Below, one piece after another: positions 6,743 through 15,120 of a DNA stretch of 28,586 nucleotides. Position 1 is the first letter of the stretch, and each line of letters starts with the position of its first letter. Source of the DNA: a bacterium (lineage in GTDB: Bacteria > Bacillota > Clostridia > Oscillospirales > Acutalibacteraceae); NCBI GenBank assembly GCA_020626545.1, contig JAHKZS010000048.1:1-28586 (forward strand), read 5' to 3'. A program made the position numbers and the translations under genes. Below the pieces are notes generated by a model. It ran no database searches and had not been told where the DNA came from. It saw nothing but the letters and a program-made list of their open reading frames with translations.

Positions 6743-9583
6743 ATGCCCAGAAAAAAGAAAAGACCTGTAGATGTTCAGGAAACCGTCGAGGTTGCGGCTA
6801 ATCCCTCGCTTTTTGACGTTCCCGGACAAGCTACTCTAAGAGAGGGTTCATTTTTCCAGAGAAATGTTTTTGTAATCTTCTCGTTCCTTATTCCGTTCGC
6901 GCTTATGTTCTTAGCGTTCGCGGTAATGGGATGTCAGCCTTTCGGCGACAAACAGATTTTGGTAACAGACTTATGGCATCAGTTTTTCCCGTTTTTAGTC
7001 GACTTCCAGGACAAGCTTAAACACGGCGAATCTCTGTTCTGGTCATGGACTCAGGGCGCGGGAACTAACTATTTCTCGCTTATGTCATATTATGTCGCGA
7101 GTCCGTTAAACTTCCTAACGGTAATTTTACCCTCGGGATTGTTCGGATTTAACAACATCGCGATGCTTAATATGTTCCTTACTTTCTCGGTAGCTCTAAA
7201 AATCGGACTTGCGGGATGCTTCTTCGCTATGTTCTTACGCTACACCTTTAAGCGCGACGACATTTCGCTCGTAATTTTCTCGACAAGCTTCGCGATTTCA
7301 GCGTTCTTTATGGGATATTACTGGTGCGAAATCTGGCTCGACACGGTAGCTTTAACTCCGCTTGTTGTGATGGGCTTTACCGCCCTTATGAGAGAGGGTA
7401 AGTACAGACTTTACGTAATTACGCTCGCGTTGTCTATACTCGCTAACTACTATATAGGTTTATTTACCTGTATCTTTATGATGCTCGCGTTTATAGGCTA
7501 CAATGTTTGTAAGTGGGACGGAATTAAGGAATTCGGACGCCGCTTCGGAAGAATCGCTATATGCTCCGTAGTAGGTATTATGATTACCTTATTCTTTATG
7601 CTCCCCGCGTATTTCGGGCTTCAAAATACCCACGCGGCAGGAAGCACTTTCCCGACAGGATACCAGATTAACATCGGTTCCACCAACGACTTTATGGGAA
7701 CCTTAGACGCGATTAAACAGGTTATCTCTAACTCTGGAGCGTTTATTGAGCCCACTACAACCGAAGGCTTGCCGAATATTGCCTGCGGCGTAATTTCGAT
7801 TGTACTCGGAATTATGTTTATGGTATCGAAAAAGATTAAGCTTAGAGAAAAGATTTTTAACGGATGTTTACTTCTTTTCCTTATTATGAGCTTTATTATC
7901 CGCCAGCTCGACTATATCTGGCACGGATTCCACTTTACAAATATGATTCCGTACCGTTTCAGCTATTTAGTCAGCTTTATACTCGTATTAATGGCGTTCA
8001 GAGCGTTCCAGGCTATCGACGGAATTAACCTTTTCGATATTATTATAACCGCTTTGGCTACGGCTATCGTGGTGCTTCTCTGTATCGGAACACAGTCGGT
8101 ACTCGTAATAGTTTCGACAGCGGTAATCGCTCTGCTCATCTTAGCGGCGCTGTTCCTCTTTAGCAAAAACATTATCAAAAAATCCGTGCTCGCTATTATC
8201 TTAGCGGCTATAGTGATTGTACAGAGCGGAGCTACGGCTTACCTCGGAGTTAAGACTACCAATGTAACCACAACCTACGACTATCCCCGCGGCGGCCAGA
8301 ACACCGCTAACGTAGTAGATTATATGAAGAAAACCGAAGAAAAAACACCTGAGTTATGGAGAGCTGAGTTTACAAGCACACAGACGCTCTGCGACTCCGC
8401 GCTCAACGGTTTCAACGGCGTTTCGATGTTCAACTCGATGACTAACGAGAGCTTCACTCGCTTCGCCGAGAACTTCGGACTTATGGGATGGCTTTCGGGT
8501 AACCGTTACACTTACGCTGAAAGCACTCCGATTACAGACCTGTTTATGAACCTTAAATATATAATTGCCCGCGACGGCAACTATAATGATACCAAGTATC
8601 TCAAAGAGGTTTATAACTCGGGCAGCGTTAAGCTCCTCAAAAACCAGAACTACATTCCGATGGGAATGATGGTAAACGAGGACTTGCTCAAATATCAAGG
8701 CGAGGACAACGAGGACACTTATAACGTATTCGAAAAACAGAATCAGTTCTTCAAACTCGCTACAGGCGTAAAAGAAGATGTATTTACTAAGCTCGACGTA
8801 GTAGATCAGGGCCATACGGATTATAAAACATTCCCCGTAAACCGTCTCGACTACGGCAGCTACAGCTACTCTACCAACGACAGCACAACCGCTCCTCACG
8901 TTAAGTGGAACTACAGAGCTCCCAAGGACGGTTACTACTACGCCTATACTCAGATTACAGACGCCGACAACGTAACTATTATGGCTAACGATTCTGCCCG
9001 CACAGGCACTTCGATATTCTATATCAAACGTCCTTACGCTATGGCTATCGGTTACTTTAAGAAAGGCGATAAAATTTCCGTATACAGCGACCTCGAGGCA
9101 GGCGCTAACGGTTCGGCGAAGATTTACGTAAATCTCTTTAACGACAGCGTATTCAAGAAAGGTCTTGACGCTATTAAAGACAACTATATGGAAACAACTT
9201 CGCTCACAGGCTCGTCTATGGCGGGTAAGGTTTACGCTCCGAAGGACGGCTTATTCTACACATCAATTCCTTACGAAGCCGGTCAGACCGACGACGATAA
9301 ACTTATGGGCAAGCTCTTCGCCACTAAGGGCGAGGGCTGGACTGCCAAGGTTGACGGCAAGGACGTAGAGATTACTCCGATTGCTCACGCGCTCACAGCG
9401 TTCAAGCTCTCTAAGGGTAAACACGATATAAGCCTCAGCTTCGTTCCCAAAGGCTTCACAAGAGGTTTGATTATTTCGATTGTCGGACTTGTACTTTTCG
9501 TAGGATATACAGTCCTCAGAAAAGTAAGAAAGAAAAAGTTTACGATTCTTGAAACTGTAGCAATAAAAACTGAAGAAGAATAA
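6743..9583 (+). CDS. yfhO: YfhO-family membrane protein (GT-C glycosyltransferase-like)
   Basis: A 946-residue protein. A short cytoplasmic head is followed by a first helix at about 41-63. Next comes the conserved extracellular loop with TDLWHQFFPF (Asp76, His79), then GAGTNYF, about a dozen helices to roughly residue 500, a long extracellular domain, and a last helix near 910-930 with a basic tail. This matches YfhO proteins, GT-C enzymes that transfer sugars from a lipid carrier to lipoteichoic acid. The C-terminal segment GEGWTAKVDGK is typical of the family. I start at 6743 because TAGGAG lies at a good distance; an in-frame ATG at 6686 has no ribosome site and overlaps the promoter. The gtrA-like flippase gene is divergent next door, which supports a joint role. 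A terminator follows. Confidence 0.88.
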   Translation: MPRKKKRPVDVQETVEVAANPSLFDVPGQATLREGSFFQRNVFVIFSFLIPFALMFLAFAVMGCQPFGDKQILVTDLWHQFFPFLVDFQDKLKHGESLFWSWTQGAGTNYFSLMSYYVASPLNFLTVILPSGLFGFNNIAMLNMFLTFSVALKIGLAGCFFAMFLRYTFKRDDISLVIFSTSFAISAFFMGYYWCEIWLDTVALTPLVVMGFTALMREGKYRLYVITLALSILANYYIGLFTCIFMMLAFIGYNVCKWDGIKEFGRRFGRIAICSVVGIMITLFFMLPAYFGLQNTHAAGSTFPTGYQINIGSTNDFMGTLDAIKQVISNSGAFIEPTTTEGLPNIACGVISIVLGIMFMVSKKIKLREKIFNGCLLLFLIMSFIIRQLDYIWHGFHFTNMIPYRFSYLVSFILVLMAFRAFQAIDGINLFDIIITALATAIVVLLCIGTQSVLVIVSTAVIALLILAALFLFSKNIIKKSVLAIILAAIVIVQSGATAYLGVKTTNVTTTYDYPRGGQNTANVVDYMKKTEEKTPELWRAEFTSTQTLCDSALNGFNGVSMFNSMTNESFTRFAENFGLMGWLSGNRYTYAESTPITDLFMNLKYIIARDGNYNDTKYLKEVYNSGSVKLLKNQNYIPMGMMVNEDLLKYQGEDNEDTYNVFEKQNQFFKLATGVKEDVFTKLDVVDQGHTDYKTFPVNRLDYGSYSYSTNDSTTAPHVKWNYRAPKDGYYYAYTQITDADNVTIMANDSARTGTSIFYIKRPYAMAIGYFKKGDKISVYSDLEAGANGSAKIYVNLFNDSVFKKGLDAIKDNYMETTSLTGSSMAGKVYAPKDGLFYTSIPYEAGQTDDDKLMGKLFATKGEGWTAKVDGKDVEITPIAHALTAFKLSKGKHDISLSFVPKGFTRGLIISIVGLVLFVGYTVLRKVRKKKFTILETVAIKTEEE

Positions 9584-9588
9584 AAAAT

Positions 9589-9610
9589 CGGTCGGGAGAA
9601 ATCCCGACCG
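9589..9610 (+). terminator. Intrinsic terminator after the yfhO-like gene
   Basis: CGGTCGGGA / TCCCGACCG with a GAAA loop, followed by TACTTTT. It starts five bases past the stop codon and ends 23 bases before the next ATG. Confidence 0.85.
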
Positions 9611-9633
9611 TACTTTTAGGATAAGGTAGTAAA

Positions 9634-10068
9634 ATGAATAATAAAATTAAAATATACTTAGCTTCGCCGTTTTTTAACGACGAGGAGCTTAAAAACGTAG
9701 AAACAGCCGAAAAAATACTTTTCGACAGAGGGTTCGAGGTATTCAGCCCGAGGTTAAACGAGGTGCGGAGCGAGGAAAACATAGGCTCGCCCGCGTGGTC
9801 TAAAGAAACGTTTATGAACGACAGGCGTTTTATCGACTGGGCGGACGCGGTGGTAATGCTATACTACGGAAACTACAGCGACAGCGGTACGGCGTGGGAA
9901 TGCGGTTACGCGTTCGGCACAAATACTCCCGTAGTAGTCGTACATCTCGGCGAGGACTCCAACCTTATGATTCACGAGGGATGCCACACAAACATAAGCC
10001 TCGAGGATTTAAAAACCTACGATTTTAATAAAATGCCGTATAAACAGTACGACGGCAAGATGTTTTAA
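9634..10068 (+). CDS. Nucleoside 2-deoxyribosyltransferase family protein
   Basis: A 144-residue cytoplasmic protein of the usual length for this family. It opens with KIYLASPFF, the N-terminal strand and loop that bind the base. It has a conserved Asp in DWADAVVM (residue 71) and SDSGTAWECGYAFG, whose Glu89 sits where the catalytic nucleophile of these enzymes lies. They swap the base on 2-deoxyribonucleosides in purine/pyrimidine salvage. Some relatives are nucleotide hydrolases or act in other pathways, so the exact reaction is open. The ribosome binding site is weak (AAGG), and the gene begins just after the terminator of yfhO with no promoter I can see. It may depend on read-through. Confidence 0.82.
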   Translation: MNNKIKIYLASPFFNDEELKNVETAEKILFDRGFEVFSPRLNEVRSEENIGSPAWSKETFMNDRRFIDWADAVVMLYYGNYSDSGTAWECGYAFGTNTPVVVVHLGEDSNLMIHEGCHTNISLEDLKTYDFNKMPYKQYDGKMF

Positions 10069-10092
10069 TAAACCATAAATAATAAAAACATC

Positions 10093-10133
10093 GGTCGGGC
10101 GATAAGGTCATTTGATCACCTTATCGCCCGACC
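10093..10133. terminator. Bidirectional terminator between converging genes
   Basis: A 16-base-pair perfect stem GGTCGGGCGATAAGGT / ACCTTATCGCCCGACC with a nine-base loop. It has T-rich flanks on the right (plus strand) and GATGTTTTTATT on the minus strand. It serves both the deoxyribosyltransferase gene and valS. Its outer core GGTCGGG / CCCGACC is the same as in the terminator at 9589-9610. Confidence 0.9.
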
Positions 10134-10168
10134 ATACTATTCTTTTATCTCTTTTTATCAAGCAAACA

Positions 10169-12862
10169 TCAGTTAAGCGCTTCCATAGCGGCTTTAATCA
10201 TCGCTATCTGCTCTCTCTCCTTAGCTGCCTGTCCTTTAACCTTTTCGACAACAGCCGCGGGAGCTTTGGCTACGAAGCCCTGGTTATTGAGCTTGCCCTC
10301 GCTTTGAGCAAGGCGTTTTTCTACGGATTTAAGCTCTTTATTAAGACGCTCAAGCTCCGCCTTTTTATCTACAAGCTCGTCCATCGGGATATAGATTTTT
10401 GCGTCGGCGGTAACTACGTTAACCGCGCCCTCTATATCGAAGCTCTCGCCTGTTTCAACCTCGCTCGCGGAAGCCAAGCGGCAGATAAACTGCGCTCCGC
10501 TTTTAAATACATCCTCGAACTTAGTCGCGATATAAACCTTAGCTTTCTTTGAGGGAGGAACGTTCATCTCGTTTCTGCGGTTACGGATAGCGCGAATCGC
10601 CTCCATAATCTTCTCCATCATACTTACAGCCTCGGGGAAGTCTAAGCTCTCGTCGTACTTAGGATACTCCTCGAGCATAATTGTTTCGCCCTCAACGGGT
10701 AAAGTCTGCCAGATTTCCTCGGTGATATAAGGCATAAATGGATGGAGAAGTTTTAAGATTTTATCGAGAGTCCATAAGAGAACCTGACGCGCGTTAGCTG
10801 CGGTTTCGCCCTCGCTCTGTAATCTTGACTTAGCGAGCTCAATATACCAGTCGCAGAAATAATCCCAGATAAAGTCGTACAGCTTCTGAACAGCTACGCC
10901 AAGCTCAAACTTCTCGAGATTAGCGTTAACTTCCTTAGCGACGTTGTTTAAGGATGAAACTATCCACTTGTCCTCGGTAGTCAAGGTGTCGGGAAGCTCG
11001 TTTTTAACCTCGTAGTCGTCGATATTCATATGAACAAAACGGCTCGCGTTCCACAGCTTATTAGCGAAGTTAGCGCAGGCTTCGACCTTCTTGTCGGAAT
11101 AACGCATATCGTTACCGGGGGCGTTACCTGTCGCAAGGAAAAATCTCAACGCGTCGGCGCCGTTTTTATCAATTACCTCGAGCGGATCAATTCCGTTGCC
11201 GAGGGATTTACTCATCTTTACGCCGTTTTCGTCACGTACAATACCGTGGATAAATACTGTGTCGAACGGCTGGGCGTCCATCTGCTCAACCGAGGAGAAA
11301 ATCATTCTCGCAACCCAGAAGAAGATAATATCGTAACCCGTAACGAGCGTGCTTGTCGGGAAGAAGTAGTCGAGCTCGGGAGTTTTATCGGGCCAACCTA
11401 AAGTCGAGAACGGCCACAGAGCCGAGCTGAACCATGTATCGAGAGTATCTTCGTCACGGCTTAGATTAACGCCGTTACACTTAGGACACTTGTCGGGATC
11501 GTGCTTGGAAACAATAACCTCTCCGCAGTCGTCACAATACCATGCGGGGATTCTGTGTCCCCACCATAGCTGACGGCTGATACACCAGTCCTTAATATTC
11601 TCCATCCAGTGATAGTAAATTTTATCGAAACGGCTCGGGATAAACTTAGTTTTTCCGTCGCGAACACATTTAATAGCGGGCTTAGCGAGAGGCTCCATCT
11701 TAACGAACCATTGCTTGCTGACCATCGGCTCGATGGTAGTATGGCAACGATAACAAGTTCCTACGTCGTGGGTTAAATCCTCAACCTCTTTGAGCGCTCC
11801 GCAGGCTTTTAAATCCTCGAGGATAGCCTTACGCGCTTCGTCAGTAGTCATACCCGCGTATTTTCCGCAGTCGAGAACCTCGGGCTCGTTTTCGGCGAGG
11901 TTGCCTTTTTTAAGCAGTTCGTTATACTTCTCGACATCCTCTTTACCTGTCATATGTCCGTCGTAGGTAAAGCAGCGGACTATAGGAAGATTGTTTCTCT
12001 GTCCGACCTCGAAGTCGTTCGGGTCGTGGGCGGGAGTGATTTTAACTACGCCTGTTCCCTTTTCCATATCGGCATGATCGTCACATACGATAGGAATTTC
12101 TTTATTTAAGAGCGGTAAAATTACGTGGCAGCCGTGGAGATGTTTATATCTTTCGTCCTCGGCGTTAATAGCAACCGCTGTATCGCCGAGCATAGTTTCG
12201 GGACGTGTAGTCGCGAGTTCGAGATACTCGCCCGTCTCCTTAACCTGATAGAGAAGATGCCAGAAATGACCGTTCTGCTCCTCGTAATCAACCTCAGCGT
12301 CGGAAATTGATGTGCAACAATGAGGACACCAGTTAACCATACGGTTTCCGCGGTAGATTTTTCCGTCGTTATAAAGGCGTACGAATACTTCGTTAACTGC
12401 CTTGGAACATCCCTCGTCCATAGTGAAACGCTCTCTGTCCCAGTCGCACGACGAGCCAAGCTTTTTGAGCTGTTCGGTGATTCTTCCGCCGTATTCCTTT
12501 TTCCATTCCCACGCTCTCTCGAGGAACTTTTCTCTGCCTAAATCCTCTTTGGTAACGCCTTCCTTACGCATAGCCTCAACGATTTTAGCCTCAGTAGCGA
12601 TAGACGCGTGGTCTGTACCGGGGAGCCATAATGCCGAATAGCCCTGCATTCTTCTCCAACGGATAAGAATATCTTGGAGAGTTTCGTCGAGGGCGTGTCC
12701 CATATGGAGCTGGCCTGTAATATTCGGAGGCGGCATAACTATAGTATAAGGCTTTTTGTCCTTATCCACCTCGGCATGAAAGTAATTACCCTTCATCCAG
12801 AAGTCGTATATCCTGTCCTCAAATTCTTTAGGATTATACGATTTCGCCATTTCTTTTTTCAT
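10169..12862 (-). CDS. valS: Valine--tRNA ligase
   Basis: An 897-residue class I aminoacyl-tRNA synthetase that charges tRNA-Val. The HIGH motif reads HMGH at residues 53-56 after PPPNITGQL, and KMSKS lies near residue 550. The CP1 editing domain is recognisable by [10 protein letters not shown] near 218-227, and two CxxC zinc-binding-like pairs occur (CDDCGE and CPKC near 440-465). The anticodon-binding domain follows. The C-terminus from about 830 is the coiled-coil arm typical of ValRS ([20 protein letters not shown], and a NQGFVAKAP motif). Full length and no defects seen. The ATG at 12862 is preceded by GAAAGGAAAG; an in-frame ATG at 12850 is a less likely start. Expression should be set by the T-box leader just upstream. 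Confidence 0.98.
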   Translation of the reverse strand: MKKEMAKSYNPKEFEDRIYDFWMKGNYFHAEVDKDKKPYTIVMPPPNITGQLHMGHALDETLQDILIRWRRMQGYSALWLPGTDHASIATEAKIVEAMRKEGVTKEDLGREKFLERAWEWKKEYGGRITEQLKKLGSSCDWDRERFTMDEGCSKAVNEVFVRLYNDGKIYRGNRMVNWCPHCCTSISDAEVDYEEQNGHFWHLLYQVKETGEYLELATTRPETMLGDTAVAINAEDERYKHLHGCHVILPLLNKEIPIVCDDHADMEKGTGVVKITPAHDPNDFEVGQRNNLPIVRCFTYDGHMTGKEDVEKYNELLKKGNLAENEPEVLDCGKYAGMTTDEARKAILEDLKACGALKEVEDLTHDVGTCYRCHTTIEPMVSKQWFVKMEPLAKPAIKCVRDGKTKFIPSRFDKIYYHWMENIKDWCISRQLWWGHRIPAWYCDDCGEVIVSKHDPDKCPKCNGVNLSRDEDTLDTWFSSALWPFSTLGWPDKTPELDYFFPTSTLVTGYDIIFFWVARMIFSSVEQMDAQPFDTVFIHGIVRDENGVKMSKSLGNGIDPLEVIDKNGADALRFFLATGNAPGNDMRYSDKKVEACANFANKLWNASRFVHMNIDDYEVKNELPDTLTTEDKWIVSSLNNVAKEVNANLEKFELGVAVQKLYDFIWDYFCDWYIELAKSRLQSEGETAANARQVLLWTLDKILKLLHPFMPYITEEIWQTLPVEGETIMLEEYPKYDESLDFPEAVSMMEKIMEAIRAIRNRRNEMNVPPSKKAKVYIATKFEDVFKSGAQFICRLASASEVETGESFDIEGAVNVVTADAKIYIPMDELVDKKAELERLNKELKSVEKRLAQSEGKLNNQGFVAKAPAAVVEKVKGQAAKEREQIAMIKAAMEALN

Positions 12863-12898
12863 ACAATCTTTCCTTTCGTTTTATTAGAATAAAATTAT

Positions 12899-13139
12899 CT
12901 GCAAAACTAACGCCCCGAGCTTTTGCTCGGGGCGAAAAAATCCGCGGTACCACCCGAGTTCGAAATAAAAATTTCGCACTCTATCGATATAACGGTCGAA
13001 CCCGTCCGAGCCTACTCAATTTCAGCCCGAAAGCTCAAAGGCTACATTCGAAGAACCCTCGCGAAAGCTTACACCAACCGCTTCCTCTCTTTGCCTCGGG
13101 AAAAACGAACCTCCTCGTCAAAGCCTGTCGTTTTATACA
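12899..13139 (-). ncRNA. T-box riboswitch leader of valS (tRNA-Val sensing)
   Basis: On the minus strand, about 240 bases of leader carry the T-box features in order. Stem I contains AGAGAGGAAG and GGTTGGTG. The probable specifier is GTA (a valine codon, 13043-13045), in GAATGTAGCC. The T-box sequence GGGTGGTACCGCGG lies at 12942-12955; its TGGT would pair with ACCA at the tRNA end. Last comes a ten-base-pair terminator CGCCCCGAGC / GCTCGGGGCG (12911-12934). CTCGGG just before the T-box can pair with CCCGAG in the terminator's first arm, giving the alternative antiterminator. Uncharged tRNA-Val should favour read-through into valS. The T-tract after the terminator is broken (TTAGTTTT). Confidence 0.95.
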
Positions 13140-13145
13140 AAAAGT

Positions 13146-13175
13146 ATTTTATCACAGCCTAAAATACTTTGTCAA
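13146..13175 (-). promoter_or_regulatory. Sigma-A promoter of the T-box/valS transcript
   Basis: On the minus strand a perfect TTGACA (13170-13175), an 18-base spacer and TAAAAT (13146-13151), immediately upstream of the T-box leader. Confidence 0.8.
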
Positions 13176-13210
13176 TATTTTTTTATGTCCTCGTCAAGCA
13201 CTGGTATGTG

Positions 13211-13347
13211 TTGTCATTCTGAGCTTGTCGTGAGGTGTTGTCCAAAACGTGTTTTGGGTAACAACACCCATACCTTGTGTTAAGAATCTTTAAGATGTTT
13301 CGACTAAATGCTGCGCATTTTGGCTGCGCCGCCGCTCAATATGACAA
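13211..13347. repeat. Composite intergenic repeat with imperfect terminal inverted repeats
   Basis: TTGTCATTCTGAGC (13211-13224) and GCTCAATATGACAA (13334-13347) match as inverted ends at 12 of 14 positions. Inside lie the hairpin repeat at 13234-13268, then AAGAATCTTTAAGAT and a GC-rich stretch with short palindromes. There is no reading frame. The end motif resembles widespread intergenic repeats of the TGTCATTCTGAGC type that I know from many bacterial genomes. It may be a non-autonomous mobile element remnant. Confidence 0.55.
13234..13268. repeat. Third copy of the bulged hairpin repeat
   Basis: GGTGTTGT + CCAAAAC (13234-13248), a GT loop, then GTTTTGG + GTA + ACAACACC (13251-13268). 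It is the reverse orientation of the outer hairpin at 53-137, with the same three-base bulge (GTA here, TAC on the other strand) and the same TCA / ATGGG flanks. Confidence 0.75.
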
Positions 13348-13361
13348 ACTATGCGCTAAAA

Positions 13362-13386
13362 CCTAAATCCTACACCCTAAATCCTA
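13362..13386. repeat. Short direct repeat next to the ABC gene stop
   Basis: CCTAAATCCTA occurs at 13362-13372 and again at 13376-13386, three bases apart, ending just before the stop codon of the minus-strand ABC gene. No terminator hairpin for that gene is visible between the two. Confidence 0.6.
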
Positions 13387-13389
13387 ATC

Positions 13390-15120
13390 TCAGTCGAACT
13401 GGCTGTTATACAGCTTCGTATAGAAACCGTCCTTTTTAAGCAACTCGTCGTGAGTACCCTGCTCGATAATATCGCCGTCGTTCATAACTAGTATAATATC
13501 GCTCTCCTTAATCGTCGAAAGGCGGTGAGCTACGATAAAGCTAGTCCTTCCGCGCATAAGCTTTTTAAACGCTTTTTGAACTCGGATTTCGGTAAGGGTA
13601 TCTATCGAGGAAGTCGCTTCGTCTAGAATAAGCATCGGCGGATTAAGCGCCATAGCCCTCGCTATACAGAGAAGCTGTTTTTGTCCGGCGGACAGATTCG
13701 ACGCGCCTTCGGAAATAATAGAGTTATAACCGTCGGGCATTTTTCGGATAAAGCTATGGGCGTAGCTAAGCTTAGCGGCGTTAATAATCTCCTCGTCGGA
13801 AGCGTCGGGGTTTCCGTAGCGCAGATTTTCCATAATAGTACCCGAGAACAGCCAGCTGTCCTGAAGCACCATTCCGAAAAGCTTCCGTACGCTGTCGCGT
13901 TTAGCTTCCTTAATATTAACTCCGTCGATTAGAATTTCTCCCGATTTAATCTCGTAGAATCTCATAATAAGGTTAATCAGTGTAGTTTTTCCGCAACCTG
14001 TCGGGCCGACAATCGCAATTTGCTGACCGCTTTTTACCGAAAGCGAGAAATCTTTTATAAGCTCCTTTTCGGGAGTATAAGAGAATTTTACGTTTTTAAA
14101 CTCTATATTTCCGTCGGCGTTTTCGAGATTGATTTTATCATCGTCGCTGGTTTCGTTCTCGAGTTCGAGTATTTCGAATATGCGGTCTCCCGCCGCGAGC
14201 GCGGTCTGTATCTGAGTTAATACGCCCGTTACCTCGTTAAACGGCTTGGTGTATTGGTTTGCGTAGGTTAAAAAGCACGAGAGCTGACCGATAGTGAGAA
14301 CTCCCATAAAGGCGCTGACTACCGTAAACGCGCCGACGATACCGGTAACGGCGTAAACCATATTATTGACGAACCGTGTGCACGGGTTGGCCAACGCTCC
14401 GGCGAACTGCGCCTTTAGACCGATTTTGAAAAGCCTGTCGTTTTTCTTTTTAAACTCTTTTCGGCTTCTGTCCTCATAGGCGAAGGCTTTAACGACCTTC
14501 TGATTACCGACAATTTCCTCGACATAGGAGCTGATTTCTCCCTGAAGCTCCTGCTGGTCACGAAAACTTTTAGCGCACATTTTACCGATTATAGCGGCTA
14601 CAAGCACTGATAGCGGAGTTAAAACAACTACCACCAGCGCAATCCAAACGTTAATCGAAAGCATAAATATCAGCGTTCCGACTATCGTTACTATTCCCGA
14701 AAAAAGCTGGGTTATAACCTGGGTAAGACCGTCGCCGACCGCCTCGACGTCGTTTGTGATTCGGCTTATTAAATCACCGTGGGCGCGCGAATCTATTACG
14801 CTTAAAGGTACTCGGTTAAACTTCTCGAATATATCATTTCGCATATCCCGAACCGTCCGAGCGGAAATAATATTCGTGAAGTTGCCCGAAAGCCATTGGA
14901 AAACTACTACAATGAGGATAAACAGTCCGGTCTGAGCAATTATTCCGATAATTCCCGAAAAATCGACTTTGCCTTTTTGTATCATCATATCGACGGCGTT
15001 TCCGACTAAAACAGGGATATAAAGCGTAAACGCTACGCTTACCGCCGAGCATACCAAGGCGAGAATTATATAGATAAAATGAGGTTTTGTGTAGTTTAAA
15101 ATCTTTCTTACAACGCTCAT
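13390..15120 (-). CDS. ABC exporter half-transporter, consensus-site subunit
   Basis: A 576-residue type IV (MsbA/BmrA-like) half-transporter: six membrane helices in the first 310 residues, then a nucleotide-binding domain. Walker A is GPTGCGKTT (372-380), Walker B ends in Asp500 and the catalytic Glu501 (LILDEATSS), and the switch His is 532 (VAHRLST). Its signature reads NLSAGQ (475-480), Ala replacing the first Gly. It overlaps the preceding half-transporter gene by four bases (ATGA), so the two are translationally coupled and form a heterodimer. With an intact Glu and His this subunit supplies the working ATP site, completed by the partner's SGGQ signature. The substrate cannot be told; relatives export drugs, lipids or peptides. 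Confidence 0.9.
   Translation of the reverse strand: MSVVRKILNYTKPHFIYIILALVCSAVSVAFTLYIPVLVGNAVDMMIQKGKVDFSGIIGIIAQTGLFILIVVVFQWLSGNFTNIISARTVRDMRNDIFEKFNRVPLSVIDSRAHGDLISRITNDVEAVGDGLTQVITQLFSGIVTIVGTLIFMLSINVWIALVVVVLTPLSVLVAAIIGKMCAKSFRDQQELQGEISSYVEEIVGNQKVVKAFAYEDRSRKEFKKKNDRLFKIGLKAQFAGALANPCTRFVNNMVYAVTGIVGAFTVVSAFMGVLTIGQLSCFLTYANQYTKPFNEVTGVLTQIQTALAAGDRIFEILELENETSDDDKINLENADGNIEFKNVKFSYTPEKELIKDFSLSVKSGQQIAIVGPTGCGKTTLINLIMRFYEIKSGEILIDGVNIKEAKRDSVRKLFGMVLQDSWLFSGTIMENLRYGNPDASDEEIINAAKLSYAHSFIRKMPDGYNSIISEGASNLSAGQKQLLCIARAMALNPPMLILDEATSSIDTLTEIRVQKAFKKLMRGRTSFIVAHRLSTIKESDIILVMNDGDIIEQGTHDELLKKDGFYTKLYNSQFD

Noticed and set aside
12923..13162. A 79-codon plus-strand frame upstream of valS
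   Set aside because: It is the antisense of the T-box leader and has no start signals.
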